Program-made: the position numbers and the translations under genes | Origin: an uncultured Spirochaetaceae bacterium | GTDB lineage: Bacteria > Spirochaetota > Spirochaetia > Treponematales > Treponemataceae | NCBI GenBank assembly: GCA_902766125.1 | Contig: CACXCG010000044.1 | Coordinates: 1-49,583 of the forward strand | DNA: 49,583 nt | Direction: 5' to 3' | The notes under the pieces: model-generated | What the model was told of the DNA's origin: nothing | The model's database searches: none | What the model saw: the letters and a program-made list of their open reading frames with translations, nothing else | Part shown: positions 26,621 to 36,832 of the stretch, piece by piece | Layout of the letters: the number at the start of each line of letters is the position of its first letter | Position numbering within the stretch: the first letter of the stretch is position 1

Positions 26621-29600
26621 CTATCTTCTCTGTGCGGTTTCAATGTTACCGCCCGAACCTGCTTCTATACTGTATCCCAGAACGGCATTGCTTGTTCCGT
26701 TACCGTAACACTTACCGCTGTTTTTATCGGCAGCGGCATCAGTACCGGTTGTTGATTTAGCAAGCGCACCGGCAGTCGTCTTCCAGACACCGACATTTAT
26801 ACGGTGAACCGTGTCGCCGGAGTTTGCCGTACTGGTGGTAGGAACAATTGCACATTCCCACACACCGGTGTATTTGTCTCCGTCTGCACCATCACGCACC
26901 GGACTGCGTTCGTCAAAGAAGCTTTCCGGATCTGCAAGGTATGCAAGACGTGCTTTCTTAGGTGTAGTACCCCAGTAACCGATGTACGGAATCTGACGGG
27001 TACCAACCTGGGCAACGTCAATAGTAATTTCCTTACCTACTGACTGGTATGTATCTACCTTACAGGATATTGCATTTTCTGCATCAGGAATTCCTGCACT
27101 GGCGCCTGTTTTTGACGGAATGTATACATACATCAGGTTACCCTTAGAACTGTCAAAGGCTGCAACATGAATACTGTTATCTGAACCAACTGCAAGCTGA
27201 CAGTACTTACCTGCGCCCTCAAGCAGTACCTGAGGTTCTGTCCAGCCGCTGGTTACCGTTCCATTACTTTCATTCTTTGCCTGGTATGTAACTTTTCCGT
27301 CGTTTGCAGTAACCTTTGTAAGCTGACCGTGCAGGACTTCAGTAAGACCTGTGGTGTAGCTGAACATAAGGTTTCCGTTTTTGGCGTCATACCACACCAG
27401 TACAATTGCCTTAGAAGTACGGCCAAGACTTAAGTATTCACCGCCATAACCAAGACCTTCACCTTCGTCATTTGCAATAATCTGTACATACGGAGTGTCG
27501 TCATTCTTATAACTTCTATCCGTATGGAAATCAAGGAAGTTACCAAAATAACGAAGATTTTGATCTGACTGACTATCCTGATTATATTGCTTTACAGTCA
27601 TTTGAGATGCGTCGGTCTTTTTTGCAGGCACATTAGGACCAACCTTAAAGCGTATCTGACCTTCAAGCAGATCGTAATAGGCAAGGTACAGGTTTGTTCC
27701 GTCTGCAACCAGACTTGAGCTGCGGTAACGGTCCTTTGCCATATTGTTGTAGTCATCCTGTGCCGTTGAACCAATTCGGAATTGATTCTTATTTGAGAAA
27801 GAATACTGTCCGCATGTACCCCATTTGCTTGCATATACCGAATACGCATCTGCCTGGTTTGTATTACTTTCACCACCCGCTGCAACTCCATAGGTATTAC
27901 CGTTGGGATCATAGGTAAAGGCAGAACACTGCATAAAGTCTTTTGAATCAGCAAAGCTGGTATATGAAGTATCGTTCTTGTTTGCACTGCCATCACCATT
28001 AGGCATACACCACTTTAAGCGGCCGTTACAGAAAGCAAAACCAATCTTACCGCTGACAGGGTTAATCTTCATCATAACATCCAGTGCATTTGAGTTTTCG
28101 GGCACAGCTGCCTTTTTGTTAATCTGCCATACGTCAAGCTTTACATCGTCAGTAAGCAGGTTGTTGTTTGCGCCGTTTGGCTGACGGTTGTAATAATGAG
28201 CATAGATTGTCTTGTTACCCGTTACACCCAGATCAGATGCAGCATAACCGTAGTCGGTATAATCGTAGTCACCGCATGAGTCATCATAGTTTCTGTTGTT
28301 AAGCGACAGTATAGTGCCGTTACGAAGTTCAAGCGAACCCGAGTAACAGTCCTGTGTCAGCGGATAATTTTTATTCGTTGTATTATAAGTGAGTTTTACT
28401 GCCGTCTTAGCTGTGTCATCAGGAATAAGATACAGGTCTGCACCTGAGGTATTAAAGCCGCTTATTGTAAATGCTTCATACTTAGTCTGCGTAGTAAGTG
28501 TTGTTTCATACGTAATGTATACCGGGTAACGTCCGCTTGCAGTTCTGCTGAACACAGAAGGATTACTCTTGTTTGCAGCAGAAAGCGAAGTTGTAACGCC
28601 GGTAATATACGGAACTACGTCCATTACATAAGAAGCAGCAGTGTTATTACGGCTATCGTATGCCTTAACGGTTACAGAACGGTCAATTCCTGCAGCACTG
28701 GTCATCTTCTGCGTATCAATATCAAGTTCCCATACAATAGAATGTCCGTTCTGGGTAACACCGCTGTCCATAATTGCAAGAGACCAGCCTTCTGTTTCTA
28801 CTTGAGCAAGTTTTGCTTTTGTTGCAGCATCCCAGGTACCAGTTTGTGCGTTATAGGTTCCTACAGCACTTACTGCGTCATTTGCAAATTCCCATGCACC
28901 GTCAGTAAAGGTTGCAAGTTCTGTTTCAGCCCCTGCAGTCTGACTGTTCAGCTGCATTGCAGAAACAGCGAGCGTCAGTTTAGTAAGCTTTGTTTCATCA
29001 CTTGCACTTCCCACTATGCGGATAATACCGGATACTTTGGGGTCACCGTCATATTCACGGCCCTGAGCACGGGTTGTATCTCCGTACATTTCAGGATGAG
29101 AAGCAAAGGTTTTTACAAAGTCTTCTTCAAGCTCAATGTGTCCCATAAGACCGCTTGCGTTACGGTACACACTGTTGTCTTGTGCACTCTTCCAGTAGAA
29201 CGGATCTATTTCTGCTTCAGGTACAATATCATCAACAGTATCTACAATTACCGGGAACTTAATGAATGCCCACTGGCTGTCTTTTCCCTGAGTCTTTTCT
29301 TCAGTTGAATCCCAGAAGGTAATGCCTAACCACTTCTGCTTTGTGTCTACATACGCTTCTGTTGTTTCGGTTGCGGCTACATACCTACGGCTTTCGTAAG
29401 TTGTAAGCGTTGTATTTTCAAGCAGGAATCCGCCCTTACTAGAAATATGAGCACTTATTGGCTGTGCAGTTCCGGTAACATCTGCGGTAAGCGTTGCAAG
29501 CTGAGCTGCTGTCTTTAACGTTACTTCTGTTCCTGCAGGTACTGTTCCGACTGCTGTCTTTGCAGTACGAACTGCGGTTGCAGCACTGTCAGTAATCTTA

Positions 29601-32600
29601 TAGGTTGCTTTAATTGCACCGTTACCACCTACAAATTCGGGCAAGAGCAGCATGCCGTTTTTGAGGATGTAGGTATCATCAAGTTCATTCTCTACTGCAT
29701 ATTCCGAAGAAGCCTGACCTGAAGTAAGCGTAGAGTAGTATACAAACTCACCGAATTCTACACCGCTTGCAGTAGGAGCATCTCCTGTCTGAGTAATTGC
29801 ATGTTCTGCATTAAAGTCATACGTACCGTTACCGTTCAGTTCTGTTGCAAGCAGCACTTTGGCAATACGCGGGCGGTTGTTGTATACGTTAGATGCACAG
29901 ACACCATGAGAAAGGTTTCCTGCAGCGTCAATTGCAACTACGTGAATGTTTACCGGACCGTCAGGTATGCGTTCAGAGTAAATACTTGCAGACCAGGTAT
30001 AGGTACTTCCCTTTACAACCAGTTTTTCTACCAGGCCGTCGTTGTCGTCATTAGTCGGAGTGTCGTAATTACCGTTTGTAGGTCCTTCAGTAACACGCAG
30101 ATGATCTACAACCTGAGCGTATACAAAGCGCACATCCTTAAAGCTGGTACTTACTGCAGGACTTATAGAAACAGTGTCGCCTGTTTTTGCAGTAATCTTA
30201 CGGTATGCACCACCAATCTTAACCAGCCCACCAACACGGATATTGTTATTTGAACCAATACCGGTTACGGTAATGCTTCCTGTGTCAGGACGGGTTGCAT
30301 TGGTAACATGCCAGCTTAACAGTCCGTCATCTGAAGTAAGCGGGTATGTTGTATCGCTTACATTTGCGCGGTTATTGTCTGCATACAGCGGATTGTATAC
30401 ACGGTTACCGTTAGCAGTAGAAGTGCGTTCAAAGTAGAAGGCAACGTATGCAAGTCCACTTCCGGCTTCTTCTATTGTATCGCCAAAGGTGTATACCTTA
30501 TTGCTGTTCTGAACATAGTTTGTATCTTCGTTTACATTCTGCTCTTTACTCTTTAAGCGCAGCTCACTGGTTTCAGCAGTTGTACTGTCGCTTGTGTCAT
30601 ACAGTGACGGAGCGGTACTGTCTATGTTGATTCGGATATCAAGCGGCGATTCCTTACCGGTATCATCAATTGCTTTCATGCGCGAATAGATAAGTCCGTC
30701 TGTTGAAGTTACAAGCGGAACTTTAATTCTTGCATGGCTTACATCTGATGCGGTCGGATAAGAGAAGTGATCGGCTGTAGTATATTCAATGCCAATGTTG
30801 TTTCCAACGGTATCGAAGGTTACGCTGTCAACTTTTACGTCGTCAGAAAGCTGTGCTTCAAAGTACCAGGTAATGCCTGTCTTACCGGCAATATACATAT
30901 TATCGACGTATTCGTATTCTATTTCGGCAGTGTTTCCTCTATAACCAATAACCTTAGTTCCGCTGATAACAGGAACCGTTTTATCGATTGTTACCAGAGA
31001 CTCTGCTGTCCATCCGCGTGTATCGCCAAGCGTATCGTACGCAGTAGCACGAATACCCATCTCAGGGTTGGGATATGTTGCAGGTACAACTTTTCCCTGT
31101 ACCGTTTCGGTTACAACATTTCCAGATGCATCCGTAACAGTTGTTCCGGCGTCTCCGGTATAGGTTACACCGTTAATTGTTTTAGAGACCTGATATGATA
31201 TTCTAGAAGTAATGACAGTTATCTGCCAGGTTGAAGTACCATCAGCAACGAAGCCCCAGTTATTTGCATTTACCGCTGTAGATCCTCTGAGCGTCTTCTC
31301 TGAGAAATCAGTTCCCCATCCGCTTAACAGAGTGTAGTCTGCTTCTGTATACGCACCGTCTCCGTTCACATCAAACTGAACAAGAACTTCTCTTACACCG
31401 TTTGCAGCATCTGCAAGTCCGCTTATATCAAGCTGACCACCAACGCCAACACGCTGAACCTGTCCGTCTATAGTCTGACCGTTTACCGGATAGCTTAAGT
31501 ATGCAGTAGCTTTTCCGCTTTCAGTATCTGCGGTTACCGCATAGGTAGTATCAATTCTTGTGTTACCTAACGCATCCTTTACAAGGAAGTAGACCGGAAC
31601 ATCCCACAGACCGGTTGAACCTGTGCGTTCGCTTGTGTAAGTCGCATTTGCATAGTGCAGGATACAGTTTTCTTCTTCGTCATCAGGAGAATCAAACGGA
31701 ATACTGATTGTTGCAGTGCTGCTGAGTGTTGTCCATGCACTTACACCGTTACGCTTAGTATCTGCAGTAACACCGGCAGTAACTTCTGCTTTTGTCGGAA
31801 TCATCCACTTGATTACATTTACACCAGAACCACCGGCATTGTCATCTGCACTACCGATTATTTCGGTTGTGGTTGTAATGTGATCGTTTGAAGTCGGAGA
31901 TCCAATCGTTACCGTCGGGGCAACATTATCTACAACGATATTCTTTGAAAGCTGAGCAGAAGTACCTGCTGCATCGATTACCTTTATGCTTAATGCCTGA
32001 GCTGCATTTGTAAATGTATTTCCTAACACGAACGGACCGGCAGTATATGTATACAAACTGGTTCCGTCTGTATGTGCTACTTTCAGATTTGAACTGGTAA
32101 GTGTCTGTACAACACCGCCAATCTTCAGTTCCACTGCATCAGAAGTTGCCATACCGGCTGCTTCTTCAACATCAAAGCGGACATACATTACATTAAAGTC
32201 TCCACCAAACGGAATATTACCGCTGGTAGCCCAGTCTGCAGCACTGTCTGCTTCCGGTTCGTAAGTAGCAACTGCAGTTGTTGTTCCTGTTGCAGCTTTT
32301 GACAGACGGATATTCTTCAACTCTGGAGGAATCTGGTCAACCGTAAAGACAATTGCTTCTTTCACGTCTACATTTGCAGTATCTTTGAAAGAAATATACG
32401 GACGAGTCAGCTGAGCATTTGCATCTGTATGTGCAGTAGTAAAGGCACCGCCTGCACCGTCAATACAATACAGGAACCATGATTTTTCACCATCACCAGT
32501 TGATGCATTTGCCGTAAAGTTACCGTTAGAAACATCAATCTTTGTCCAGCCGTTGTTGTTTGTAAGTGTCGGCCATGTAGTCGGTGCGCTTGCAGATTCT

Positions 32601-35600
32601 TTAACCCACAAACCTTTAATAAGTCCGTCATCATCTACAACGTTTCCATACACTTCTGAACTCTTAAGCAGTGTAGTTCCGTCGCTTACAACGTTAGAGA
32701 GTGTTATGTGCGGTCTGTCTGCATCCGGATCAAGAGAAACCGTACGAACAACTACCTTTGTATTTCCCGCAATATCTTCTGCAAGAAGTTTAAAGTAAAC
32801 TGTTTTTTCTGCATTGGCATATGCCTGATTTCCTAACAGTTTTACAGAATTACTTTCTGTATATGTTACCGGGAGTCCTTTGAATTCCCAGTTGTAGGTA
32901 TCTGCATCGGTAAGAACTGCATCAATTTCAGTATTGTTTGCACCAGGAAGTTTTACCAGTGTATCTGCACTGGTAATGGTTGCAGCACTAGAGGTATAGC
33001 TGTAGTACAGCGAAAGCTTTCTGACAGAAGTATTGTCTGTAGTAGTTCCGCGGAAATCAACAATATCGTTGAGTGTCGTACTGTTTTCAGGAGAGACCAT
33101 TGTCGGAACAGGATCTTCTTCATCAATTACCATGGTAAAGAAAGTCTGCGGCTGAGAGTTCAATGCAACATCGTATGCCGTAAGCTTATAGGTTCCGTCA
33201 ATAAGATCATCTTTATCAACAACAGCCTTCCAGCTCTTTATGGTCGTTTTGTCAGTAATAGCTGAATAATTAGTAAAGGTAATTCCACTCACTGACTGAG
33301 CGGTGGTTACTTCTCCTGTTGAATATGTAAAGGTTGCAGGAATTTCTGTGCGTGAATTTCCGCTTCCGGTATAGAAGCTGGTAAATTCTGCAACGCCACT
33401 GTTTTCGTCAGAGACAGTTCCGTATACAACCAGATCATTATCTTTGTTTGAATAGATGGTACCGCTTGCAGTTTCAAAACGTTCTCCATCATACGTAAAG
33501 AACAAAGCAGCAAGAGACGGTGATTTCTGGTCAATGCGGACAGTATATGAACTTACGGCACTCTTATTGCCGGCTCTGTCAACAGCCTGAATATACAGCG
33601 TATTGTTACCCAGTTTGAATCCAGACGGACTAACTGTATAAGAAGTAGGACTTGCACTTCCTTCTGTGTTAAGCAGAACCATACCGCTACCTGCAATGGT
33701 AAGAGCTGTAATGTCACCTGCTGTTACTGCAGCATTGATTGTATTCTGAGCAGCAGTTGTAGCATCAGAAGATTTAACTACATAGTACACTTTTTCAAGA
33801 CCTGACGTTGCTTCTGCATACTGTCCGGCAACACGCAGGGTCTCATTCTTATACCATGAAGTATCTTCATCGTAAGCACGATTGCTTATTGTTAAGTCAC
33901 CTGACACAACAGGAGCTACGGTATCAACAGTCGTAGCAAAAGTCTTTGTTGCGCTGGTACGGCCAGTACAATCTGTTGCAACAACAGTAAATTCCCAGTT
34001 ACCGTCTGCAGCACCGCTTGTGCCGTTTAAGGTGATAGATGCAGTCTGTGTAGAAACTCTGTCAGCATCAAAAAGCTGTGCTGCATTTTCGAGCGGATTT
34101 GTTGCTGTCGCACGGGAAACAGGTGTTCCGGTTGCAAGAACATAACCGTTGTTACCGCTTGATACAGGATTACCATTTCTGGTTGCAGTTACCGTAATGC
34201 CGTTCATACGGTTAGAGTCTTCTGCACTTATTTCAAGTTCAACAGGAACTGCAGAGTAGTATTCGCGCGGAGAAGGAACCGTAAGTTCCGGTTCACCAAA
34301 GTCAAAGGTAAGGTCATCCCAGCGGTACACTGCACTCTTGTTACCCACATTATCAACTGCAAAAATTGCAATTGCAGAACCAGAGCCTTCGCGGATCATC
34401 TGTGCGTTGGTAACACCTGCTTTTGTTTTTGCACCGGGAGTCGTATTAGTTGTATTAACTCTTATCCAGCGGCTGTTAGTCGGTTCATTATCTGCACTAA
34501 GTGTCGTATCCAGAGCAGCAGAAGTTAATTCAGATACGCTGTCTGCAACCTGGAAGTACATAGCTTTTGTTCCGCTTCCTTCAATGTCGCTCCAGTAACC
34601 GCGCAGGCTGTACAGGTTGATAATAGTGTCATCATCAACAGAAAGACCGTTGCGGGCAATAATGTCAGTAACACCGTCTTCTTGCTTTGCTTCTGCATAC
34701 GTCATGCGGTTCCAGTAAGCACTGGTTTCGTCATTTGTTACATGAGCTACCGAATTACCGTTTGTGTCAACCCAGCCTATGTTTGAAAGCTGAATAACAG
34801 GACCAGAGCAGTCTGCCCACAAAAGGTAGCGGGAGGTTTCTTTTTTGTCGCCTTCATTGTCCGCACCGTTCTGTGCAACAACTTCAAGAAGAATTGTATA
34901 GTTGTTTCTGGTATCACCGTTTGTTAACAGGCCTGCAAGCGGAATTGTTGCAGTAAAGTTACTGTCAGAACCAGAGACAGGAGCAATTCTTCCGTTTGCA
35001 ACTGTTGCTGTAATTGCACTCTTTACTGAAGAAGTAGCAGAACTTGTGTAGTTTGTCTTAAGCCAGTATCCGGGGTACACAGTCGGTGTAACCGTAATCT
35101 TTCCCAGACCGTCTGACCTGAACTGTCCAGAGGTATCAGAGATTCTCAGTTCAAGCTGTGCATTACCGCCTGAAAGATATGCCTGTTTTTTATAGAACAC
35201 CTGTTCGGTTCCTGTTACATGAGGAGCACCGCCAGTTGCTGCAACCTGGAATACATAATTGCTTCCATCGGTCGGCATAATGTCATTACCCGCTTCGTCG
35301 ATTCCTTCTATCTTGATTGCATAACGGGTTCCACCCATCATAACCGGAAGCTGTACTGAATAGGCTTTTTCATCTACGGTTACCGATGAATTTTTTGTAT
35401 ATGTCTTATCACTGTTTTCTGTCCAGTAAATTGCTTCATTCTTTTTTTCAAGCGGAGTTCCAGCAGTATCGGTAACATTTGCCTTTGTCGTAAAGAAAGG
35501 AACTGCATTGCTGTTATACGTACCGCTGTCGTTACATGCATACAGAGAGAACTCAAGTGTCTGCGGCTGAATCTGATGCTGGTCAAGACCATAAGTAACC

Positions 35601-36808
35601 GTAAACGAAACAGTTCCTGCACTGGTTACCTGAGGCCAGTCACCGTTTCCAAGTGCATAACCGGAAACATCATACTTTGGACTGTTGTCTGCACACAGGC
35701 TGAGGGTAAGCTTATTGCCGTCTGCAGAAGAGGCATAATCAACATCTGTGTAAGAACTTATGTTATTCAGGATGTCACGGATTTTATTCTGACGTGCCTG
35801 AGTAAACGTACTGTCAACCGGACAAGAGCCGTTTGCAATTGTCTTATATTTTGTAGAGCGAAGACTTTCTGCAGGAATTCCTGTTTCGCTGGTAATCAGT
35901 TCATTAAGAGAAGATTTAATATAAGAACAGAGGCTGCGGTTACCAGAAATATCTGTTGCAACAACAACCAGCTGTACTGTCTTAACGCGGGAAGTATTGT
36001 TACGTGCAGTTGCATAATCAATGTCACTGTATCCATACAGACGCAGATAGTTTGAAGCAAGGCGCATGTCTTTGTCTGAAATACCGCTTTCATTGGGGTT
36101 TCCAAACTGAGCAATAATCAGATTGACACCACCCTGAACATCAAAGCCGGTAAATTTTTGCCAGGTAGAAGTATCATCCGGATCATCAGGATCTATAACC
36201 TGTTCATCGCGTAATTCAATTTTTGTTCCGTTTTCATCGTATGCCTGAATGTACAGTGCATCAATGTCGTGATCATCAAGAATTTCTCCTGCGAGTGTAA
36301 CAGTTGCACCGAACACACCCTGATCTACGTCAGAAACAGACATAGAGTTAGGGCGTGACATAAGCACCAGCGGAGCTGTGTTATCAATGTTGAATGAACG
36401 GGTTGCAGAAGAATGACGTTTTGCAACATCGTATACATCTGCAACAATTTCGTACGTTCCGTCGGGATACTGTTTTTTACCGGAAGCATCGGTCAGCGTT
36501 GTATCTGCTTCAATACTCCAGCTAGTTCCGTCAACAATATTTTCTTTTGTGATAGTACCAACTTCGATTTTGTGTCCGTCAGAATTACGGATACTTACTT
36601 CAACGCGGTCAACGGCATTGTCATCATGACAAATACCTGCAATGGTAACTGTCCCTTTGAGAGAGAGGCCAATGTCCGGACTGGTAACGGAAATGGTCGG
36701 AGTATCAGAGTCAACCTGAGGACCCAGACCGATTTCGCAGTTAGCAAGACACAGCAGAGCAGCGAACGAAAACAATACCGAGGTAAAAACTTTACTTCTC
36801 TTTTTCAT
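26621..36808 (-). CDS. Giant Ig-like repeat lipoprotein, about 3395 residues (second gene of the giant operon)
   Basis: A collinear paralogue of the next gene from end to end. The signal peptide MKKRSKVFTSVLFSFAALLC ends in LANC (C24), mature CEIGLGPQVDSDTP. Matching landmarks are GFDVQGGVNLIIAQ, LDPDADRPHITLSNV, the calcium-type loop DVNGDGAYTEADY near residue 1810, ATELNGNGTYDF near 2320, and C-terminal blades LYLAYYDLLEGQIRFKVG, IVLVWYD, IHVAAFD and PYIGYWGTT. Both proteins end in ETAQ(R/C)R. By eye identity is moderate, so the duplication is old. I favour the MKKRSK start (36806-36808) because it begins the signal peptide; ATG or GTG two or three codons upstream also sit near GAGGTGAGGTG. 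It begins about 24 nt after the stop of the first giant gene. At roughly 360 kDa it is far larger than ordinary lipoproteins. Confidence 0.85.
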   Translation of the reverse strand: MKKRSKVFTSVLFSFAALLCLANCEIGLGPQVDSDTPTISVTSPDIGLSLKGTVTIAGICHDDNAVDRVEVSIRNSDGHKIEVGTITKENIVDGTSWSIEADTTLTDASGKKQYPDGTYEIVADVYDVAKRHSSATRSFNIDNTAPLVLMSRPNSMSVSDVDQGVFGATVTLAGEILDDHDIDALYIQAYDENGTKIELRDEQVIDPDDPDDTSTWQKFTGFDVQGGVNLIIAQFGNPNESGISDKDMRLASNYLRLYGYSDIDYATARNNTSRVKTVQLVVVATDISGNRSLCSYIKSSLNELITSETGIPAESLRSTKYKTIANGSCPVDSTFTQARQNKIRDILNNISSYTDVDYASSADGNKLTLSLCADNSPKYDVSGYALGNGDWPQVTSAGTVSFTVTYGLDQHQIQPQTLEFSLYACNDSGTYNSNAVPFFTTKANVTDTAGTPLEKKNEAIYWTENSDKTYTKNSSVTVDEKAYSVQLPVMMGGTRYAIKIEGIDEAGNDIMPTDGSNYVFQVAATGGAPHVTGTEQVFYKKQAYLSGGNAQLELRISDTSGQFRSDGLGKITVTPTVYPGYWLKTNYTSSATSSVKSAITATVANGRIAPVSGSDSNFTATIPLAGLLTNGDTRNNYTILLEVVAQNGADNEGDKKETSRYLLWADCSGPVIQLSNIGWVDTNGNSVAHVTNDETSAYWNRMTYAEAKQEDGVTDIIARNGLSVDDDTIINLYSLRGYWSDIEGSGTKAMYFQVADSVSELTSAALDTTLSADNEPTNSRWIRVNTTNTTPGAKTKAGVTNAQMIREGSGSAIAIFAVDNVGNKSAVYRWDDLTFDFGEPELTVPSPREYYSAVPVELEISAEDSNRMNGITVTATRNGNPVSSGNNGYVLATGTPVSRATATNPLENAAQLFDADRVSTQTASITLNGTSGAADGNWEFTVVATDCTGRTSATKTFATTVDTVAPVVSGDLTISNRAYDEDTSWYKNETLRVAGQYAEATSGLEKVYYVVKSSDATTAAQNTINAAVTAGDITALTIAGSGMVLLNTEGSASPTSYTVSPSGFKLGNNTLYIQAVDRAGNKSAVSSYTVRIDQKSPSLAALFFTYDGERFETASGTIYSNKDNDLVVYGTVSDENSGVAEFTSFYTGSGNSRTEIPATFTYSTGEVTTAQSVSGITFTNYSAITDKTTIKSWKAVVDKDDLIDGTYKLTAYDVALNSQPQTFFTMVIDEEDPVPTMVSPENSTTLNDIVDFRGTTTDNTSVRKLSLYYSYTSSAATITSADTLVKLPGANNTEIDAVLTDADTYNWEFKGLPVTYTESNSVKLLGNQAYANAEKTVYFKLLAEDIAGNTKVVVRTVSLDPDADRPHITLSNVVSDGTTLLKSSEVYGNVVDDDGLIKGLWVKESASAPTTWPTLTNNNGWTKIDVSNGNFTANASTGDGEKSWFLYCIDGAGGAFTTAHTDANAQLTRPYISFKDTANVDVKEAIVFTVDQIPPELKNIRLSKAATGTTTAVATYEPEADSAADWATSGNIPFGGDFNVMYVRFDVEEAAGMATSDAVELKIGGVVQTLTSSNLKVAHTDGTSLYTYTAGPFVLGNTFTNAAQALSIKVIDAAGTSAQLSKNIVVDNVAPTVTIGSPTSNDHITTTTEIIGSADDNAGGSGVNVIKWMIPTKAEVTAGVTADTKRNGVSAWTTLSSTATISIPFDSPDDEEENCILHYANATYTSERTGSTGLWDVPVYFLVKDALGNTRIDTTYAVTADTESGKATAYLSYPVNGQTIDGQVQRVGVGGQLDISGLADAANGVREVLVQFDVNGDGAYTEADYTLLSGWGTDFSEKTLRGSTAVNANNWGFVADGTSTWQITVITSRISYQVSKTINGVTYTGDAGTTVTDASGNVVTETVQGKVVPATYPNPEMGIRATAYDTLGDTRGWTAESLVTIDKTVPVISGTKVIGYRGNTAEIEYEYVDNMYIAGKTGITWYFEAQLSDDVKVDSVTFDTVGNNIGIEYTTADHFSYPTASDVSHARIKVPLVTSTDGLIYSRMKAIDDTGKESPLDIRINIDSTAPSLYDTSDSTTAETSELRLKSKEQNVNEDTNYVQNSNKVYTFGDTIEEAGSGLAYVAFYFERTSTANGNRVYNPLYADNNRANVSDTTYPLTSDDGLLSWHVTNATRPDTGSITVTGIGSNNNIRVGGLVKIGGAYRKITAKTGDTVSISPAVSTSFKDVRFVYAQVVDHLRVTEGPTNGNYDTPTNDDNDGLVEKLVVKGSTYTWSASIYSERIPDGPVNIHVVAIDAAGNLSHGVCASNVYNNRPRIAKVLLATELNGNGTYDFNAEHAITQTGDAPTASGVEFGEFVYYSTLTSGQASSEYAVENELDDTYILKNGMLLLPEFVGGNGAIKATYKITDSAATAVRTAKTAVGTVPAGTEVTLKTAAQLATLTADVTGTAQPISAHISSKGGFLLENTTLTTYESRRYVAATETTEAYVDTKQKWLGITFWDSTEEKTQGKDSQWAFIKFPVIVDTVDDIVPEAEIDPFYWKSAQDNSVYRNASGLMGHIELEEDFVKTFASHPEMYGDTTRAQGREYDGDPKVSGIIRIVGSASDETKLTKLTLAVSAMQLNSQTAGAETELATFTDGAWEFANDAVSAVGTYNAQTGTWDAATKAKLAQVETEGWSLAIMDSGVTQNGHSIVWELDIDTQKMTSAAGIDRSVTVKAYDSRNNTAASYVMDVVPYITGVTTSLSAANKSNPSVFSRTASGRYPVYITYETTLTTQTKYEAFTISGFNTSGADLYLIPDDTAKTAVKLTYNTTNKNYPLTQDCYSGSLELRNGTILSLNNRNYDDSCGDYDYTDYGYAASDLGVTGNKTIYAHYYNRQPNGANNNLLTDDVKLDVWQINKKAAVPENSNALDVMMKINPVSGKIGFAFCNGRLKWCMPNGDGSANKNDTSYTSFADSKDFMQCSAFTYDPNGNTYGVAAGGESNTNQADAYSVYASKWGTCGQYSFSNKNQFRIGSTAQDDYNNMAKDRYRSSSLVADGTNLYLAYYDLLEGQIRFKVGPNVPAKKTDASQMTVKQYNQDSQSDQNLRYFGNFLDFHTDRSYKNDDTPYVQIIANDEGEGLGYGGEYLSLGRTSKAIVLVWYDAKNGNLMFSYTTGLTEVLHGQLTKVTANDGKVTYQAKNESNGTVTSGWTEPQVLLEGAGKYCQLAVGSDNSIHVAAFDSSKGNLMYVYIPSKTGASAGIPDAENAISCKVDTYQSVGKEITIDVAQVGTRQIPYIGYWGTTPKKARLAYLADPESFFDERSPVRDGADGDKYTGVWECAIVPTTSTANSGDTVHRINVGVWKTTAGALAKSTTGTDAAADKNSGKCYGNGTSNAVLGYSIEAGSGGNIETAQRR

Positions 36809-36832
36809 ACACATCACCTCACCTCTACCCGA

